Counted from the first letter of the stretch, positions 9,339-18,954 are shown. The stretch: 64,000 nt of DNA from PWQG01 sp040882255 (GCA_040882255.1 JBBEBP010000011.1:124001-188000), one strand, 5' to 3'. Notes: a model not told the origin generated them from the sequence alone. A program made the numbers and translations.

Positions 9339-10772
9339 ATGGCGGACATGAACGATCTCATCCAGTCTCTGCAGCAGCAACTCGAAGAGTGGCTGCTGCA
9401 CGTTCCTCATGTGAACCGACTGGTCGTGGCTTTCAGTGGCGGGCTGGATTCCACCGTGCTGCTGCACGCCTGTGCCGCGCTGCGCGAGCAGCGGGGTTCT
9501 CCTCTTGATGGTGCCAGCGAGAGAACACTGGAAGCGCTCCATGTTGACCATGGCCTCTCGCCCCGGGCTCCTGAATGGGCCTCTCACTGCCGTCGGCAAT
9601 GCATTGACCTGAATGTTCCATTGTTGTGTCAGGCGGCGCGCGTGGCTGCGATGCCGGACGATATGCTGCAGGGCAGTGCGAAAGTGCCTGAAGCCAGAGC
9701 GCGGGACGCGCGGTACGCGGCATTCACCCGATACCTGGACAAGCACAGCGCATTGTTGATGGCACATCATCAGGATGATCAGGCGGAAACCGTGCTGCTG
9801 CGGCTGCTACGGGGCGCTGGTCCGGCGGGGCTGGCCGGGATGCCGGCACGCCGGAGTCTTGGCGCGGGACAGCTCTGGCGGCCGTTATTGGAGCATCCAC
9901 GATCGGTTTTGGAAGATCATGCCCGGCAGTACGGGCTGTCATGGGTCGAGGACGTCAGTAATGCGGATACCAGGATGGATCGTAATTATCTGCGCCATCA
10001 GATCCTGCCGTTGATCGGCGAGCGCTGGCCGGACTGGCGTCAAAGCTGGCAGTTGTCGGCGCAACACTGCGCGGAAGCAGCCGACCTGGTGTCCGGGTTG
10101 GCCCGAAAGGACAGGGCCGCGATACAGGCCGGTCCGGTTCCGTTTACATCGGCACGGCAGTGCGTGGATGGCCGAGCGCTTATCGCATTGCCGCCGGAGC
10201 GGCAGCGCAATGTGCTGCGCCACTGGCTGCAACGCGAAACCGGAGCTCCAGTGGGCGCGCGGCTGCTGTCCCGAGTGCTGCGGGAGGTGCTTCCGGCCCG
10301 TGCCGATGCCGCGCCGGAAGTGCCGCTGGCCGGTCATCGCCTGCGGCGCCACCGTCACGCGCTGGTCGTGTGCCGGGAGTTGCCACCGTTCAGTCGGGAC
10401 TGGCAGGAAATATGGCGACCAGAGAAGAATGGTGAGGTGTTGGTGCTGCCCGGCAACGGGAGACTGGTTGCACGCAGCACAGCACCGGGTGGTGTACCGT
10501 CGGGCACTACCGTCACGTTGCGCTACCGGCGGCGGGGAGAACGCTGTCAGTTGCCCGGGCGGCCGGAGAGAGCTCTTTCCCGGGTATTGCAGGAACAGGG
10601 CGTTCCGGTCTGGTGGAGAGACCGCCTGCCGCTTGTCACAGTTAGCAACGAGGTGATCTGGATACCGGGTGTGGGTCCCTCTGGTCCGGCGTCGGCTATG
10701 CAACACAGCGGTTGGGCCTTTGACTGGTACCCGCCCGACCGGGAGCGTGAGCCCGGTCACTGCGGGGGATAA
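9339..10772 (+). CDS. tilS: tRNA(Ile)-lysidine synthetase
   Basis: TilS attaches lysine to C34 of the CAU anticodon of a minor tRNA-Ile, changing its decoding from AUG to AUA and its charging from Met to Ile. The product has the PP-loop ATP-binding motif SGGLDST near residue 30, the MAHHQDDQAET motif near residue 146, a middle domain, and the C-terminal TilS domain (LRYRRRGERCQLPGR). The start is uncertain: in-frame ATGs at 9339 and 9348 and a TTG at 9309 overlapping the accA stop are all possible, with weak ribosome-binding sites. accA-tilS-pyrG is a common order in this group. Confidence 0.92.
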   Translation: MADMNDLIQSLQQQLEEWLLHVPHVNRLVVAFSGGLDSTVLLHACAALREQRGSPLDGASERTLEALHVDHGLSPRAPEWASHCRRQCIDLNVPLLCQAARVAAMPDDMLQGSAKVPEARARDARYAAFTRYLDKHSALLMAHHQDDQAETVLLRLLRGAGPAGLAGMPARRSLGAGQLWRPLLEHPRSVLEDHARQYGLSWVEDVSNADTRMDRNYLRHQILPLIGERWPDWRQSWQLSAQHCAEAADLVSGLARKDRAAIQAGPVPFTSARQCVDGRALIALPPERQRNVLRHWLQRETGAPVGARLLSRVLREVLPARADAAPEVPLAGHRLRRHRHALVVCRELPPFSRDWQEIWRPEKNGEVLVLPGNGRLVARSTAPGGVPSGTTVTLRYRRRGERCQLPGRPERALSRVLQEQGVPVWWRDRLPLVTVSNEVIWIPGVGPSGPASAMQHSGWAFDWYPPDREREPGHCGG

Positions 10773-10896
10773 TTCGTTTGTGGAAGGAGGGCCTTTCTGG
10801 TAATCTGTAATCCCATCTAGGCAGTGCTTGTCCGGCGCTCCACAGTACCGACAACACTACACTTCATTATCACCATAAACACTGGATGGGGCGTGA

Positions 10897-12546
10897 ATGA
10901 CTCGATATATCTTCATTACCGGCGGCGTGGTCTCGTCGCTCGGCAAAGGCATTACTTCAGCCTCTCTTGCGGCCATTCTCGAAGCCCGCGGTCTCAATGT
11001 CACCATGCTCAAGCTCGATCCCTACATCAATGTGGATCCGGGCACCATGAGTCCATTCCAGCACGGGGAAGTGTTTGTCACCGAAGACGGTGCGGAAACC
11101 GATCTGGATCTGGGACACTACGAGCGTTTCATTCACACCACCATGACGGCCCGCAACAACTTCACTACCGGCCGTGTCTATGAGGAAGTCATCCGCCGGG
11201 AGCGGCGGGGCGACTACCTCGGTGCTACCATCCAGGTGATTCCTCACATCACCGACGAGATCAAGCGCCGGGTACTGGATGGTGCCGGTGACGCTGATGT
11301 GGCATTGGTGGAGATTGGCGGCACGGTGGGTGACATCGAGTCGCTACCTTTCCTGGAAGCCGTGCGCCAGTTGCGGGTCGAGCTGGGTTCCACACGGGCA
11401 CTGTTCATGCACCTGACGCTGGTGCCCTATATCAGCACGGCGGGCGAAACCAAGACCAAGCCGACCCAGCACTCGGTCAAGGAGCTGCGGTCCATCGGTA
11501 TCCAGCCGGATGTGCTGATTTGCCGCTCCGAGCAGGCCATTGATGAATCAGCGCGGCGCAAGATCGCCCTGTTTACCAATGTCGACCTGCCGGCAGTAGT
11601 CTCGCTGCCGGACAGTGACACGATATACCGGGTGCCCGCCGTGCTGCGTAACAGCGGCCTGGATGAAATCATTGTTCAAAAATTTGCGCTTGAATGTCCC
11701 CAGGCAGACATGTCCGAGTGGGACGCAGTGGTTGACGCCCATTTACATCCTGATCAGGAAGTGACCATCGCGATCGTGGGCAAGTACATGGAGTTGCTGG
11801 ATGCCTACAAGTCCCTGGTGGAGGCGGTACTGCACGCGGGCATCAAGACCAGAACGCGGGTCAGCATTCGCTATGTCGACTCCTCGGACGTCAAGGTGCA
11901 TGGCACCAGTCTGCTGGAAGGGGTGCATGCCATTCTGGTGCCGGGGGGCTTCGGTCTGCGCGGTGTGGACGGCAAGATCCAGACCGTACAGTATGCCCGG
12001 GAAAACAATATTCCCTATCTGGGGATCTGTTTGGGCATGCAGGTGGCCGTCATTGAATATGCGCGTAACGTGGCCGGTCTGGAGGGCGCTCACAGCACGG
12101 AGTTCAAGGCAGACTGCAAGGATCCCGTGGTGGCGCTGATCAGTGAGTGGACCGAGGCGGATGGATCGAAAGAGGTGCGGGATGAACATTCCGACCTGGG
12201 GGGAACCATGCGGCTGGGTGGTCAGCCCTGCAGACTGGTTGCCGGTTCAACCACCCGGCAGTGTTACGACAAGGATGTAATCATCGAGCGTCACCGCCAT
12301 CGCTACGAAGTCAACAACAACTATGTGAAGACCCTGAGCGATGCCGGCTTGCGTATTGCCGGGCGATCCGGTGACGACTCCCTGGTTGAGGTGGTGGAGG
12401 TGCCGGGGCATCCGTGGTTTGTGGCCTGCCAGTTCCATCCCGAGTTCACGTCAACGCCGCGTGATGGACATCCGCTCTTCACCGGTTTCATCGAGGCAGC
12501 CCTGGAGCACCAGCGGGTCAGCACAGCCAATGCTGGTGAGGAATGA
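10897..12546 (+). CDS. pyrG: CTP synthase
   Basis: PyrG converts UTP to CTP using ATP and ammonia from glutamine. The 549-residue protein has the N-terminal synthetase domain (about 1-267) with the P-loop GGVVSSLGKG and the substrate-binding stretch KLDPYINVDPGTM, and a C-terminal class I glutamine amidotransferase domain (about 290-540) with the nucleophile C378 in GICLGMQ and His-Glu in FHPEF. A 124-nt gap separates it from tilS, so it may have its own promoter, although no convincing one is visible. Its TGA overlaps the kdsA ATG. Confidence 0.98.
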   Translation: MTRYIFITGGVVSSLGKGITSASLAAILEARGLNVTMLKLDPYINVDPGTMSPFQHGEVFVTEDGAETDLDLGHYERFIHTTMTARNNFTTGRVYEEVIRRERRGDYLGATIQVIPHITDEIKRRVLDGAGDADVALVEIGGTVGDIESLPFLEAVRQLRVELGSTRALFMHLTLVPYISTAGETKTKPTQHSVKELRSIGIQPDVLICRSEQAIDESARRKIALFTNVDLPAVVSLPDSDTIYRVPAVLRNSGLDEIIVQKFALECPQADMSEWDAVVDAHLHPDQEVTIAIVGKYMELLDAYKSLVEAVLHAGIKTRTRVSIRYVDSSDVKVHGTSLLEGVHAILVPGGFGLRGVDGKIQTVQYARENNIPYLGICLGMQVAVIEYARNVAGLEGAHSTEFKADCKDPVVALISEWTEADGSKEVRDEHSDLGGTMRLGGQPCRLVAGSTTRQCYDKDVIIERHRHRYEVNNNYVKTLSDAGLRIAGRSGDDSLVEVVEVPGHPWFVACQFHPEFTSTPRDGHPLFTGFIEAALEHQRVSTANAGEE

Positions 12547-13391
12547 GCGGCATGAAGACGGTCACCGCCGGAACGGTTTCTTTCTCCAATCGTTCGCCAC
12601 TTGTCCTGATTGGTGGAATGAATGTACTGGAAAGCGATGAGCTGGCCCATGAAGTGGCCGGACACTTTGTCGAGGTGACCCGCCGTCTCGGGATTCCGTA
12701 TGTGTTCAAGGCGTCCTTCGACAAGGCCAATCGCTCCTCCATTCATTCCTTCCGGGGGCCGGGCCTGGAGCGCGGCCTGCAGACGTTGTCTGACATCAGG
12801 CAACGGTATGGCGTGCCGGTACTGACGGATGTGCATGAGCCGCGCCAGGCTGCCCCGGCGGCGGCAGTGGCCGACATTATACAGTTGCCCGCGTTCCTGA
12901 GCCGCCAGACCGACCTGGTGGTGGCGATGGCGGAAAGCGGCGCGGTGGTCAATATCAAAAAGGCCCAGTTCCTTGCGCCACGGGAGATGCAGCACATCAT
13001 CACCAAGTTCGAGGAGGCAGGCAATGACCGCCTGCTGTTGTGCGAGCGGGGCAGTAGCTTCGGGTACAACAATCTGGTGGTCGACATGCTGGGTTTCCCG
13101 GTCATGCAGACCACCGGCTACCCGGTGGTTTTTGATGTGACCCATTCCCTGCAGATGCCCGGTGGACTGGCATCGGGTGCGGGTGGACGGCGCGCCGATG
13201 TGACGGCGCTGGCGCGGGCCGGGGTCGCCATGGGATTGGCAGGGCTTTTCGTGGAAGCTCATCCGGACCCGGATAACGCGCGCTGCGATGGCCCCTGTGC
13301 ATTGCGGCTGGAGCAACTGGAGCCGTTCCTGACTCAGATCCAGGCGTTGGATCGTGTGGTCAAAAAGTTCGGGGAGCTGGATACGCGCTAG
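12543..13391 (+). CDS. kdsA: 2-dehydro-3-deoxyphosphooctonate aldolase (KDO-8-phosphate synthase)
   Basis: KdsA condenses phosphoenolpyruvate with arabinose 5-phosphate to make KDO 8-phosphate, the precursor of the inner-core LPS sugar KDO. The 282-residue protein is a TIM barrel with the family motifs GGMNVLES near residue 24, FKASFDKANRSS near 59, VLTDVHE near 98 and TERG-like CERGSSFGYNNLVVD near 166. The ATG at 12543 overlaps the pyrG stop (ATGA); a second ATG at 12552 would remove three residues. PEP-using KdsA sits directly before enolase, which makes PEP. Confidence 0.97.
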   Translation: MSGMKTVTAGTVSFSNRSPLVLIGGMNVLESDELAHEVAGHFVEVTRRLGIPYVFKASFDKANRSSIHSFRGPGLERGLQTLSDIRQRYGVPVLTDVHEPRQAAPAAAVADIIQLPAFLSRQTDLVVAMAESGAVVNIKKAQFLAPREMQHIITKFEEAGNDRLLLCERGSSFGYNNLVVDMLGFPVMQTTGYPVVFDVTHSLQMPGGLASGAGGRRADVTALARAGVAMGLAGLFVEAHPDPDNARCDGPCALRLEQLEPFLTQIQALDRVVKKFGELDTR

Positions 13392-13440
13392 AAATTATCA
13401 TAGATGTCCTGTAGAACAAGGGAGAGGGGAATCGCCAATC

Positions 13441-14742
13441 ATGACAGAAATCAAACAAGTACACGCCAGGGAAGTGCTTGATTCGAGGGGCAATCCGACC
13501 GTTCAGGCGGATGTCATACTCGGATCCGGAGCCATTGGCAGTGCCTGCGCGCCGTCCGGTGCCTCCACCGGTTCGCGCGAGGCGCTGGAGTTGCGTGACA
13601 AGGATCCGGCGCGTTATCTGGGCAAGGGCGTGTTGCAGGCGGTCAATAACGTCAACCAGGAGATACGGGATCTGCTGACAGGGCGGGACCCGGCTGACCA
13701 GAAAGACATCGACCGTGCGCTGATTGAACTGGACGGCACCGAGAACAAATCGCGTCTTGGTGCCAATGCGATTCTCGCGGTCTCCCTGGCTACGGCGAAG
13801 GCGGCCGCCGCCGATGGACGCACCCCTTTGTATCGTCACCTGGCCTCCCTGTACGGGACACCCGAGGCTGCCATGGTGTTGCCGGTACCGATGATGAACA
13901 TTATCAATGGCGGAGAACACGCTGACAACAACGTGGACATACAGGAATTCATGATCCAGCCGGTGGGGGCGCCGACATTCTCCGAAGCGCTGCGTTACGG
14001 CGCCGAAGTGTTCCATGCATTGAAAGCGGTGCTGAAGGAACGCGGCCTGAGCACTGCGGTGGGCGACGAGGGCGGTTTTGCTCCGGATCTGCCATCCAAC
14101 GAAGCAGCACTGGAAGCCATCATCCAGGCGGTCGAGAAGGCCGGTCTGTCCATGGGGGGTGATATCCGCCTGGCGCTGGATTGTGCGGCTTCCGAGTTCT
14201 ACCGGGACGGTCGCTACAATCTGTCCGGAGAAGGGCGTGAGTATGACGCCGCCGGCTTTGTCGAGTATCTGGCCGAGCTGTCCGCGAACTATCCGATACT
14301 GTCGATTGAAGATGGCATGGACGAAGCCGACTGGGACGGCTGGGCCCGTCTGACCCGACAGTTGGGAGAACGGGTACAACTGGTCGGCGATGATCTGTTT
14401 GTGACCAACACGAAGATCCTGCAGGATGGTATCGACAAGGGGGTGGCCAATTCGATTCTGATCAAATTCAATCAGATCGGCACCCTGACTGAAACTCTGG
14501 AGGCGATCGCCATGGCGCGGAAAGCGGGTTATACCGCCGTCATTTCGCATCGATCCGGCGAGACCGAGGACGCCACCATCGCGGACCTGGCCGTTGCCAC
14601 CGGTGCCGGACAGATCAAGACCGGTTCGCTGTGTCGCTCCGACCGGGTGGCCAAATACAACCGCCTGTTATTCATTGAAGAGGAGATGGGCACAAAGGCG
14701 CGTTATCGTGGCATTGAAGAATTCAGCCACTTTAGCGCCTGA
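13441..14742 (+). CDS. eno: Enolase
   Basis: Enolase interconverts 2-phosphoglycerate and phosphoenolpyruvate in glycolysis and is a member of the RNA degradosome in many gammaproteobacteria. The 433-residue product has the conserved N-terminus (IKQVHAREVLDSRGNPTV), the SGASTG loop, metal ligands in LALDCAASEF, SIEDGMDE and VGDDLFVTN, and the catalytic lysine in ILIKFNQIGTLTE. The ATG at 13441 has a purine-rich site (GGGAGAGGGGA) just upstream; the open frame further upstream belongs to the end of kdsA in another register. The order pyrG-kdsA-eno-ftsB is conserved in relatives. Confidence 0.98.
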   Translation: MTEIKQVHAREVLDSRGNPTVQADVILGSGAIGSACAPSGASTGSREALELRDKDPARYLGKGVLQAVNNVNQEIRDLLTGRDPADQKDIDRALIELDGTENKSRLGANAILAVSLATAKAAAADGRTPLYRHLASLYGTPEAAMVLPVPMMNIINGGEHADNNVDIQEFMIQPVGAPTFSEALRYGAEVFHALKAVLKERGLSTAVGDEGGFAPDLPSNEAALEAIIQAVEKAGLSMGGDIRLALDCAASEFYRDGRYNLSGEGREYDAAGFVEYLAELSANYPILSIEDGMDEADWDGWARLTRQLGERVQLVGDDLFVTNTKILQDGIDKGVANSILIKFNQIGTLTETLEAIAMARKAGYTAVISHRSGETEDATIADLAVATGAGQIKTGSLCRSDRVAKYNRLLFIEEEMGTKARYRGIEEFSHFSA

Positions 14743-14761
14743 GTCCCGGGCCGGGTGAACC

Positions 14762-15031
14762 ATGAAGGCGCTGGTCATCATATTATCGGGTATTCTTCTG
14801 GTGCTGCAGTACCAGGTCTGGGTCGGTGACGGCAGTATTGCCGAGTTGCAGCGACTGGAGGCCGACGTGGAAGAGCGCCGGCAGGAGAACGAGCGGCTTG
14901 ACGAGCGCAACAGGGAACTGGAGAACGAGGTACTGGCCCTGAAGGAAGGGCTGGATGCCATTGAGGAGCGGGCGCGCACCGACCTGGGCATGATCCGGGA
15001 CGACGAGACTTTCTATCTGATCATCGAGTAA
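14762..15031 (+). CDS. ftsB: Cell division protein FtsB
   Basis: FtsB is a small bitopic protein that forms the FtsQLB complex and helps activate septal peptidoglycan synthesis. The 89-residue product has one membrane segment (about residues 3-20), then a periplasmic leucine-zipper type coiled coil (about 25-65; ERRQENERLDERNRELENEV) and the conserved end ERARTDLGMIRDDETF. It starts 19 nt after eno, its usual neighbour, and 17 nt before ispD. Size and order fit the family well. Confidence 0.95.
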   Translation: MKALVIILSGILLVLQYQVWVGDGSIAELQRLEADVEERRQENERLDERNRELENEVLALKEGLDAIEERARTDLGMIRDDETFYLIIE

Positions 15032-15048
15032 CGGGTCAGGACACTGAC

Positions 15049-15753
15049 ATGGCATTATGGGCAATTGTGCCGGCGGCGGGCAGCAGCCGGCGGATGCGCG
15101 ACTCTGCGCCGAAGCAGTATCTGCGAATTGATGGTCAGCCCGTGTTGCTCCATACACTGAGTCGTCTGAGTGCTCTTCCCGGACTCGACGGTGTGGTATT
15201 GGTGCTCAGTCCGGATGACATACAATGGCCGGCCATCGCTGCAGCGCGGCCGGAGGCGGCGGACGCGGTGACGATCTGCAGGGGAGGTGCCGAACGCCGC
15301 CACTCGGTTATCAATGGCCTGTTGTCACTGGCGGGCAGGGCGGCAGAGGATGACTGGGTGCTGATTCACGATGCGGCCCGGCCCTGCGTCCGCGTGGCAG
15401 ATATGCAGCGTCTCCTGCAGGCGGTGGAATACCACCCGGTGGGTGGATTACTGGCCGTGCCCGTCGCCGATACCCTGAAGCGTGGCAATGCGGCCAATGC
15501 CGTGCTCGAAACCGTGGACCGTAGCGGACTGTGGGCGGCACAGACCCCGCAACTGTTCCGTTACGGCCCATTGCGCGATGCCCTGTCGGCGGGAACGGGC
15601 GACAAACCGGTGACCGACGAGGCCTCGGCGATGGAGAACGCAGGCCACGAGCCGCTCTTGGTGGTGGGCAGTCCGGACAACATCAAGATTACCTGGCCAC
15701 CGGATCTGCACCTGGCCGGACTGATACTGCAAGCACAGAGGTGCGAGACATGA
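15049..15753 (+). CDS. ispD: 2-C-methyl-D-erythritol 4-phosphate cytidylyltransferase
   Basis: IspD couples CTP with 2-C-methylerythritol 4-phosphate in the non-mevalonate isoprenoid pathway. The 234-residue protein has the nucleotidyltransferase start VPAAGSSRRMRDSAPKQY, with the Arg and Lys that contact CTP, the VLIHDAARPCV motif near residue 104 and TDEASAME near 189. The stop overlaps the ispF start (ATGA), so the two consecutive isoprenoid enzymes (IspE is absent here) are co-translated. Confidence 0.97.
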   Translation: MALWAIVPAAGSSRRMRDSAPKQYLRIDGQPVLLHTLSRLSALPGLDGVVLVLSPDDIQWPAIAAARPEAADAVTICRGGAERRHSVINGLLSLAGRAAEDDWVLIHDAARPCVRVADMQRLLQAVEYHPVGGLLAVPVADTLKRGNAANAVLETVDRSGLWAAQTPQLFRYGPLRDALSAGTGDKPVTDEASAMENAGHEPLLVVGSPDNIKITWPPDLHLAGLILQAQRCET

Positions 15754-16238
15754 CCCTGCGTATCGGACATGGATACGATGCACACCGTTTTGCCGACCCG
15801 CGCACCGATCAACGGCCGCTGGTGCTGGGCGGTATCACGATTCCCCATGACCGGGGGCTGAAGGCGCATTCCGATGGTGATGCGGTCATCCACGCACTCT
15901 GTGACGCGTTGCTGGGTGCAGTCGGAGAAGCGGACATCGGACAGCATTTCCCCGACTCCGATCCGGCGCTGCAGAATGTTGACAGCGCCCGCCTGCTGGA
16001 GCGGGTCGATGCGCTACTGAGGCAACAGGGTTGGCAGATGGCCAATGCCGATCTCACCGTGCTGGCCCAGCAGCCCCGGCTCGGTCCCCATATCCCCGCC
16101 ATGCGTGAACGGCTTGCGGCATTGATGGCCTTGTCACCCGGGCAGATCAACATCAAGGCCAGCACCACAGAAAAAATGGGTTTCGTGGGCCGTGAAGAGG
16201 GCATTGCCGTCCATGCCGTAGTGCTGGTGACCCGCTGA
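15750..16238 (+). CDS. ispF: 2-C-methyl-D-erythritol 2,4-cyclodiphosphate synthase
   Basis: IspF releases CMP and forms the cyclic diphosphate in isoprenoid synthesis. The 162-residue protein has the zinc-site motif GHGYDAHRF at residues 6-14 (Asp and His ligands), the signature AHSDGDAVIHALCDALLGA near 39-57 and the C-terminal ASTTEKMGFVGREEGI. Chosen start ATG 15750 overlaps the ispD stop. Its own TGA overlaps the truD ATG at 16238, so ispD-ispF-truD is a tightly packed unit. Confidence 0.97.
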   Translation: MTLRIGHGYDAHRFADPRTDQRPLVLGGITIPHDRGLKAHSDGDAVIHALCDALLGAVGEADIGQHFPDSDPALQNVDSARLLERVDALLRQQGWQMANADLTVLAQQPRLGPHIPAMRERLAALMALSPGQINIKASTTEKMGFVGREEGIAVHAVVLVTR

Positions 16239-17290
16239 TGCCGGGCGTTGACGTGGCTGCCCGGGCAGGCGGTATACCGGCCGTCACCGCGCGGTTCCGG
16301 GAGAGTCCGGATGACTTTGTGGTCGAGGAACAATTGGGCTGGGAGCCGGGAGGCGGTGGAGAGCATCTGTTCCTGTTGGTTCGCAAGAGGGGCCTGACCA
16401 CCGCCGAGGTCGCGCGGCGGGTCGCCGACCGTGCCGGTGTCCGGACCCGGCAGGTATCCCACGCCGGACTCAAGGACCGTCAGGGGGTCTGCATACAATG
16501 GTTGAGTGTCCAGTTGCCGGGCCGTGAGGATCCTGATTTTTCGCCCCTGGAAGGAGAAGACCTCAGAATACTGCGTCAGGTTCGCAACTCGCGGCGCCTG
16601 CGCATCGGCAGCCATGCGGGCAATCGCTTCACGATTGCGCTGCGGGAACTGGCGGATCCTGATCGGCAATGGGCAAGGCGCCTGGAGCAGATCGGCCTGG
16701 AAGGGGTGCCCAATTATTTCGGGGAACAGCGCTTCGGCCGAGACAATCCGGCCCGGCTCCTGGCCTGGTTCAGGGGAGAATGGCAGCCCCGGGGGCGTCA
16801 GGAGCGCAGTCTGCTGTTGTCCACTGCGCGGGCCTTATTGTTCAACTGCTTGCTGTCCCGGAGAGTGACGGACGGTAACTGGAATGACCACATTCCGGGA
16901 GACGTGATGATGCTGGATGGCTCCAACAGTCATTTCGCATCGGAACGGGAGAACGAGGAAGAGCTGGAACAGCGGCTTCGCTCCGGCGATATCCACCCTT
17001 CCGGCCCCCTCTGGGGGCGCGGCGATTTGCCGACCAGAGGCAAGGCACGGGAGTGGGAGCAACGGTTACAGGCTGACAGTCCTCTGCTGTGCCGGGGGCT
17101 GGAGGAGCGAGGCCTGATGATGCAGCGGCGCAGTCTGCGGTTGCCGGTCCGGGAACTGCAATGCAGGCATGAGGAAAAGCACAGGGTGGTATTGACCTTT
17201 GCGTTGCCGGCCGGCACGTACGCCACGTCGGTATTGCGGGAATTGTGCCATTACAGCGAAGCCGGACCATTGATCGGGCCACTGGCCTGA
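16238..17290 (+). CDS. truD: tRNA pseudouridine(13) synthase TruD
   Basis: TruD makes pseudouridine at position 13 of tRNA-Glu and some other RNAs. The 350-residue protein has the catalytic-Asp motif HAGLKDRQGVCIQWLSV near residue 78, the conserved VPNYFGEQRFGRDN near residue 157, and the extra TRUD insertion domain in the middle, with a C-terminal KHRVVLTFALPAGTYATSVLRE. The ATG shares one base with the ispF stop. In most relatives surE follows; here the next gene is pcm, 29 nt downstream. Confidence 0.95.
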   Translation: MPGVDVAARAGGIPAVTARFRESPDDFVVEEQLGWEPGGGGEHLFLLVRKRGLTTAEVARRVADRAGVRTRQVSHAGLKDRQGVCIQWLSVQLPGREDPDFSPLEGEDLRILRQVRNSRRLRIGSHAGNRFTIALRELADPDRQWARRLEQIGLEGVPNYFGEQRFGRDNPARLLAWFRGEWQPRGRQERSLLLSTARALLFNCLLSRRVTDGNWNDHIPGDVMMLDGSNSHFASERENEEELEQRLRSGDIHPSGPLWGRGDLPTRGKAREWEQRLQADSPLLCRGLEERGLMMQRRSLRLPVRELQCRHEEKHRVVLTFALPAGTYATSVLRELCHYSEAGPLIGPLA

Positions 17291-17319
17291 CGGGTTTATT
17301 GCGGGGAGCAGAACAGGTG

Positions 17320-18012
17320 ATGATCGACAGGAATCGGCGGGATATGGCGGGTATCGGCATGACATCGCAGCGGACCCGCGAAAGGCTGATCGGGCGTTTG
17401 ATGGAAGAGGGAATCCGCGATTGGCGGGTGCTGGATCTCATCCGTGGTACGCCCCGGCACCTGTTTCTGGATGAAGCCCTGTCGCACCGTGCCTACGAGG
17501 ATGTCGCGTTGCCGATTGGACATGGTCAGACCATCTCACAGCCGTACGTGGTAGCCCGCATGACCGAGGCGGTGCTGCAGTCGGCCGACCCGGACACCGG
17601 CCGGCTGGGCAAGGTGCTGGATGTGGGGACGGGGTGTGGATACCAGGCCGCCATCATCGCGCAACTGGCTGACGAGGTGATCAGCATTGAAAGAATACGT
17701 CCATTGCAGGAGAAGGCCCGCAGACACCTGGCGGCGCTGCGGATCAGGAATGTCCGCCTGAGGCTGGATGACGGCACATTGGGATGGGCAAGGGAGGCGC
17801 CCTATGACGCGATCATCGTGGCGGCTGCGCCAAGCGAGGTGCCGCAGTCCCTGATAGATCAGCTGGCCGACAATGGCCGGCTGGTCATACCGGTAGGGAA
17901 CGAGCAGACCCAGACATTACAATTGATTCATCGCCAGGGGGATGAGTTTTATCGGCAGACCCTGGCGACGGTGCGGTTCGTGCCGCTGCGGGGTGGTCCC
18001 ATTGAGCGATAA
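17320..18012 (+). CDS. pcm: Protein-L-isoaspartate O-methyltransferase
   Basis: Pcm methylates L-isoaspartyl residues from SAM, starting repair of damaged proteins. The product (230 residues from ATG 17320) carries the Pcm signature GHGQTISQPYVVARMTEA and the SAM-binding loop VLDVGTGCGYQAAIIAQLA, followed by IISIERI-type and YDAIIVAAAPSEVP motifs. A GTG at 17317 next to GGGGAG is an alternative start, and a shorter form from ATG 17359 (MTSQRTRERL) also fits some relatives. It normally pairs with SurE, which is missing here. It leads into DUF368, nlpD and rpoS. Confidence 0.94.
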   Translation: MIDRNRRDMAGIGMTSQRTRERLIGRLMEEGIRDWRVLDLIRGTPRHLFLDEALSHRAYEDVALPIGHGQTISQPYVVARMTEAVLQSADPDTGRLGKVLDVGTGCGYQAAIIAQLADEVISIERIRPLQEKARRHLAALRIRNVRLRLDDGTLGWAREAPYDAIIVAAAPSEVPQSLIDQLADNGRLVIPVGNEQTQTLQLIHRQGDEFYRQTLATVRFVPLRGGPIER

Positions 18013-18937
18013 GCCGGATGAACAGAACAGGTTGCAACCGCTGGCGTGTGCGGGCCTGTTCCTGAAAGGCATGGCCATGGGCGCGGCGGATGCTGTGCCG
18101 GGGGTTTCCGGCGGTACCGTCGCGGTGATGATGCACATCTATGAGCGGCTGCTCGGGGCGATACGAGCGGCCGTCCCGGCCTTTCACAGCCTGTGGTGCG
18201 GTCACGGAGTTGCCAGTGCGTGGCGGACCCTGGACGGTACGTTCCTGGTGACCCTGGTGGCCGGAATACTGGCCTCGCTGCTACTGGTGGCCAATCTGGT
18301 TCTGTATCTACTGGATACCCTGTATCCGCTGGTCATGGCCTTGTTCTGTGGCCTGGTGCTGGCCTCCGCACGATTTCTGTTGCGGGAAGTGGAGCGCTGG
18401 TCGGCGGCCTCGATCATAAGCTGCCTGCTGGGTGGCGCAGGGACTGTGCTGCTCAGCCTGGGTTCCCCCGTCAGCGTGGAGGGTCCGTCCGCCGCCTACC
18501 TCTTCCTGTGCGGAGCTGTAGCCATTTGTGCCATGATACTGCCCGGACTGTCCGGGGCCTTTCTGCTGTTATTGCTGGGCGTCTATGAACCGGTTCTTTC
18601 CGCCTTGCGTGCCTTCGAGTGGGGCACTATTCTGGTGTTCGCCGCCGGTTGCGTCACCGGTTTGCTGAGTTTTGCGCATGTACTGGGGTGGGTGTTTCTG
18701 CGCTACCGGTCCCAGACCTATGCGGCGATCATCGGTATGCTGATGGCTTCCCTGGTCGCCTTGTGGCCCTGGAAGAATACTGCGTTGTCCGGCGGTGGCA
18801 TTTCGCTGCTGGGACCCGGGGAATATGAAGCAATCACCGGGCAGCCGGCCCACCCGCTGCTGGTTCTGGGTCTGGTGGTGGCGGGGTTCAGCCTGATTCT
18901 GTTACTGGAGCGCGTCACAGGCAGGGCAGTACGATGA
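18002..18937 (+). CDS. DUF368 family multi-pass membrane protein
   Basis: The product (311 residues from TTG 18002) is an integral membrane protein with about eight or nine hydrophobic segments and the DUF368 hallmark FLKGMAMGAADAVPGVSGGT near residue 20. Work on DUF368 and related families has linked some of them to undecaprenyl-phosphate recycling across the membrane, but I cannot assign that role here from sequence alone. The start is unclear: TTG 18002 overlaps the pcm end by 11 nt and has GGGGTGGT before it; GTG 17993 or an internal ATG are possible. Its stop overlaps an ATG in the nlpD frame, so it is part of the pcm-nlpD-rpoS run. Confidence 0.85.
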   Translation: MSDKPDEQNRLQPLACAGLFLKGMAMGAADAVPGVSGGTVAVMMHIYERLLGAIRAAVPAFHSLWCGHGVASAWRTLDGTFLVTLVAGILASLLLVANLVLYLLDTLYPLVMALFCGLVLASARFLLREVERWSAASIISCLLGGAGTVLLSLGSPVSVEGPSAAYLFLCGAVAICAMILPGLSGAFLLLLLGVYEPVLSALRAFEWGTILVFAAGCVTGLLSFAHVLGWVFLRYRSQTYAAIIGMLMASLVALWPWKNTALSGGGISLLGPGEYEAITGQPAHPLLVLGLVVAGFSLILLLERVTGRAVR

Positions 18938-18954
18938 CAGGAGACAGGATAGTG

